This document shows positions 61,335-64,000 of a DNA stretch of 64,000 nucleotides, in pieces. Under the pieces are notes generated by a model. It was not told the origin of the DNA and did no database searches. It was given only the letters and a program-made list of their open reading frames with translations. This stretch comes from Flaccisagitta enflata (taxonomy: Eukaryota > Chaetognatha > Sagittoidea > Aphragmophora), in assembly GCA_965153355.1 (NCBI GenBank), contig OZ231128.1:18166001-18230000 (forward strand), read 5' to 3'. Within the stretch, counting starts at the first letter, position 1. Each line of letters begins with the position of its first letter. The position numbers were made by a program, and so were the translations under genes.

Positions 61335-61959
61335 AACTATGGCAAAAATAAAGAACGCATAGATTTTTTAAGGAGTGGCACACATTCCTGAAATATAATT
61401 TTTTTTATTAAAAAACTGGAAGATCTCCTTTTAGATGGTAGTAGTATGACAAATTTGTGACTCAGCAAAAAAAAATCAGAACTCGAAAAAGAAGTTGATT
61501 TTGTGGCTGTGACAATTTTTGCATAATTTGTCAAATGATGATTTGCCAATGGCGTATGATTTTCACTTGACAAACAATTGTAACTGCAAGCTTATCTTTT
61601 TAAGCAGCCTCAAAAATCTTCTCAGTTCTCAGGCGTTCAAAGTATGTTGATTTTGTGACTCCGCAAAAAATTCAGAACTCAAAAAAATTTATTTTTGCAC
61701 CTGAAGCATCAATTTTTGTAAAAATTGTCAAAATGAATTTTTTAAAAGTTGTAAATATGGAGTTTTTTCCCTTCTTCAATTTCTGATGTTTTTTCACAAA
61801 AAATGATGCTACAGGCTCAAAAATTAACTTTTTTGAGTTCTGATTTTTTTACTGAGTAGGTAATTTGATTAACTATTACTCTCAAAGGATTTTAAGCAAT
61901 CAAAAAAATGAAGTGCGTAAAGTGTAATGAAGTACTGTCTTTTTTTCTTTGCCATAGTT
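61335..61959. mobile_element. 625-bp foldback with AACTATGGCAAA ends
   Basis: AACTATGGCAAA at the left, TTTGCCATAGTT at the right. Inner AAAATCAGAACTCGAAAAAG is mirrored by TTTTTTGAGTTCTGATTTTT (about 61830), and a third direct copy lies near 61670. AT-rich, no gene. Confidence 0.7.
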
Positions 61960-61962
61960 ATA

Positions 61963-62025
61963 GAGTCAAGGGTTATAGAGGTCGGGGGGTTATAGAGTCG
62001 GGGGGTTATAGAGTCGGGGGGTTGT
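61963..62025. repeat. TTATAGAGTCGGGGGG tandem repeat
   Basis: Four copies of a 16-18 bp unit (GGTTATAGAGTCGGGGGG) beginning at the edge of the foldback. Confidence 0.8.
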
Positions 62026-62514
62026 GCGTCGCTGCCCACCCTCCGGCATGTTGCGACGATAATGTAACCCTGCGATTTGTGTTACAAGCGGGTGTGTCCG
62101 TAAGAGGGTTAGTCCAAAGGTAATTTTTTTGGTTGCTTACAAAGTGGCTCCACTAGGCAGGAACTTAGACCGGTTGGTTTTGGTCGAGAGGGTGTTTTCG
62201 TAGCACGCTTAGTTAGGTAAGTCCATGAATCTAAATGTGTTGCTCTCTGGCAGTAAAGTTATTTTTGGATGACATAAAATGTAAGTGAATGAACAAACGA
62301 ACAAACCAAAAAATAAACAGACAAATAGAGTATCAAACCAATTAGCCGTGCCGCGCCGTGCGCCGTGTGACTTGTCGAAGGAATGTGTCACCGACCAAAG
62401 GACTGACCGACCGACCAAGCAATAGACGAAGCCTTACTAATAGATGAATAAATAGATTAGAGAATTTGATTAAGTTTATAAAACGATTCAGCGAAATTAG
62501 TCAAAGAGTCCTAT

Positions 62515-62875
62515 TCTTAGTTGCATGCTGTGCGACTACACCCGCTTTGTCTGTCGGTCCGTCCATCTGTCGGTCCATTGGTCTGTCACGCTTTACTATT
62601 CTATCATACTTTAAATGATTTTTAGTCACCTAAGTCGTTCTTAGTCATACTAAGTCATTCTAAGTCATCCTAAGTCATTCTAAGTCATCCTAAGTCATTC
62701 TAAGTCATATTAACCTACATTAAGTCAGTTAAGTCAATCAGGTCAATTAAGTTTTTTTAACGTATTTCAAGTCATTTTAAGTCGTATTGAGTCATTTCAA
62801 GTCATCTTGAGTCGTATAAAGTCATTTTAAGTTTTTTTGTCACGCACGTGACTTAAAGGTGTAGGCCTTGTTGTA
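62515..62875 (-). mobile_element. HP3 element with expanded core
   Basis: Starts TTAGTTGCATGCTGTGCGACTA (degenerate hairpin), GTCTGTCGGTCCGTCC, CACGCTTTACTATTC. About 200 bp of AAGTCATTCT/AAGTCATCCT decamers follow, then CACGCACGTGACTTAAAGGT and GTAGGCCTTGTT. Confidence 0.75.
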
Positions 62876-63221
62876 AACAAGGCCATATACACGGCCGTAT
62901 ACACGGCTACCCAAGTATGTATGTGTTGTGGGGGGTGTGGTCGATAAGTAACCGACTTACGATATGCCACTCGGACATGTGTTCAGTCCATGCAAAATGT
63001 TCAGTCCATGCAAAATCACGCATCTTAATCATGTTTGTAGGGAAAGAGACGTGGGACTTCATTAATTACAGTCGTGCCTCACCCATCATGCTTATTTTTC
63101 GTGGTGTGGTTGATACAGGCTTACAGCAACATGAAAACAAAGCTGGATACCGAAGAAAAATGTCCAAATATTGTTGCCATAGCGACAACCAACCCGCTGT
63201 TCTCGTTGTCATCTTTATTTT

Positions 63222-63415
63222 CAGTTGCGTGCTACGCGATTCTACACCCCGCTTTGCCGGTCCATCCGTCCATTCATCCGTCAGTCAATCGGTCCGTTGG
63301 TCAATCCATCAAACTTTTTGGGTTTTAATGGTCTTTGGCCTCACTGCTTCTGCTCTTTAAATTCAGCCCCTGCCCACCTGCAACTGGGGTAGCCGTGTAT
63401 CCGGCCTTGCTCTCA
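63222..63415 (-). mobile_element. HP3 element, reverse copy
   Basis: AGTTGCGTGCTACGCGATTC, TACACCCCGCTTTGCCGG, CCATCCGTCCATTCATCC and a TTTGGCCTCACTGCTTCTGC block. It ends CAGCCCCTGCCCACCTGCAA, CCGTGTATCCGGCCTTGCT. Confidence 0.8.
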
Positions 63416-63464
63416 TTGCACTGTGATGATGATGAGATGATTTGAGGTGATAGATACTTGTTTT

Positions 63465-64000
63465 TGGGCATCGGCCCCAAAAGGGACGAATTCCTGTGGA
63501 ACACAGGGGGACTTTTGTTCTTCCATCCATCCGTTTGTCCATCTGTCCCCCCATTGCCTCTTAGATCTGAAATCTACCCTCTCAGGACCTCTTGGGCCGA
63601 TTCAAGGGTTAACAGGTCGCCCAAGGTCAATATGTGGTCAGCGTTACCTGTTGCCCTGCTTTGCTTGATTGTGAACTGGAGTGAGAGGAAGTAGGGCAGC
63701 GACCCTAAACGGGGACGAAGTCCTGTAGACCGGGGAACTTTTGTTAGACCTTTTGTCCTTCCATCCATCCATCAAATCTGTCCATCCATCTCCCCAAGCC
63801 CTCTCAGGCCTGAAATCTGCCCTCTCTGAGCCTGAGTCACCACTATCAGGCCTGAAATCTACCCTCTCCAGACACTGCCAAATCCTGCCCTCCTAAAGCC
63901 TTGAATCTGCAGAGGAGCAGATTTAGGCCTGTGTGTTACAGATGCAGGCCTGGTGGAATTTCAGGCCTGATAAGTGCAGATTCAAACTTGAGAAACAGGC
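63465..64000 (+). mobile_element. Family A foldback pair, truncated by the window end
   Basis: First piece GGGCATCGGCCCCAAAAGGG, then TCCTGTGGAACACAGGGGGA (63470-63515). A second 5' block starts at 63611 with AACAGGTCGCCCAAGGTCAA, followed by the GCCCTGCTT stem, AGCGACCCTAAACGGGGACG and AGGCCTGAAATCTGCCCTCT units inverting near 63905. Confidence 0.75.

Overview
The window is eukaryotic nuclear DNA from an invertebrate animal. The genes are split by GT-AG introns and encode animal-type proteins: a secreted noggin-family BMP antagonist, an immunoglobulin-superfamily membrane receptor, a C2H2 zinc-finger protein, a long coiled-coil protein, and exons resembling the start of CABLES. The phylum cannot be fixed from sequence alone. 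Every gene I can support reads on the + strand. Exons were joined by hand using splice sites, reading phase and protein continuity. The Ig, noggin and zinc-finger models each close exactly in frame to a stop codon.

Layout: 1-3.5 kb holds repeats. 3.53-12.24 kb is a seven-exon Ig receptor whose introns are packed with mobile elements. 12.69-15.33 kb is a 2.6 kb foldback element filled with minisatellites. 15.59-17.23 kb holds four in-phase CABLES-like exons. 17.32-20.39 kb is a coiled-coil gene with its 3' end unresolved. 22.88-27.81 kb is the C-terminal part of a C2H2 zinc-finger gene with a 1.7 kb TTTC-rich array in one intron. 28-32.5 kb is an element-rich spacer. 33.27-41.52 kb is a complete noggin-like gene with a TATA box, initiator, signal-peptide exon, all nine noggin cysteines and a polyA signal. 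41.5-64 kb is mostly repeats, with one possible first exon (47.1 kb) and two weak exon candidates near 56 kb.

Much of the rest is short non-autonomous mobile DNA, often nested. I see no reverse transcriptase or transposase reading frame. The recurring families are: (A) foldback elements with AGGCCTGA-type arms and several conserved small hairpins; (A2) a sister group with a TTGATGACC...CATATGGGGAA arm; (HP3) an element of roughly 200 bp with a GACG/GACC-rich core, ending in a hairpin plus TAAAAA, whose hairpin sequence differs between subfamilies while pairing is kept and a 5' copy of the same word changes with it; (hAT-like) MITEs with CAGGGGTGTATA ends and 8-bp target duplications; (pogo/Tc1-like) MITEs with CAGTTGAACCCCGC ends and TA duplications; and several single TA-flanked foldbacks. 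The HP3 family and the 134-residue insertion inside the noggin cysteine knot are the most interesting observations.

The genes do not form a pathway that I can defend. Noggin would act outside the cell, the Ig protein at the plasma membrane, the zinc-finger protein in the nucleus.
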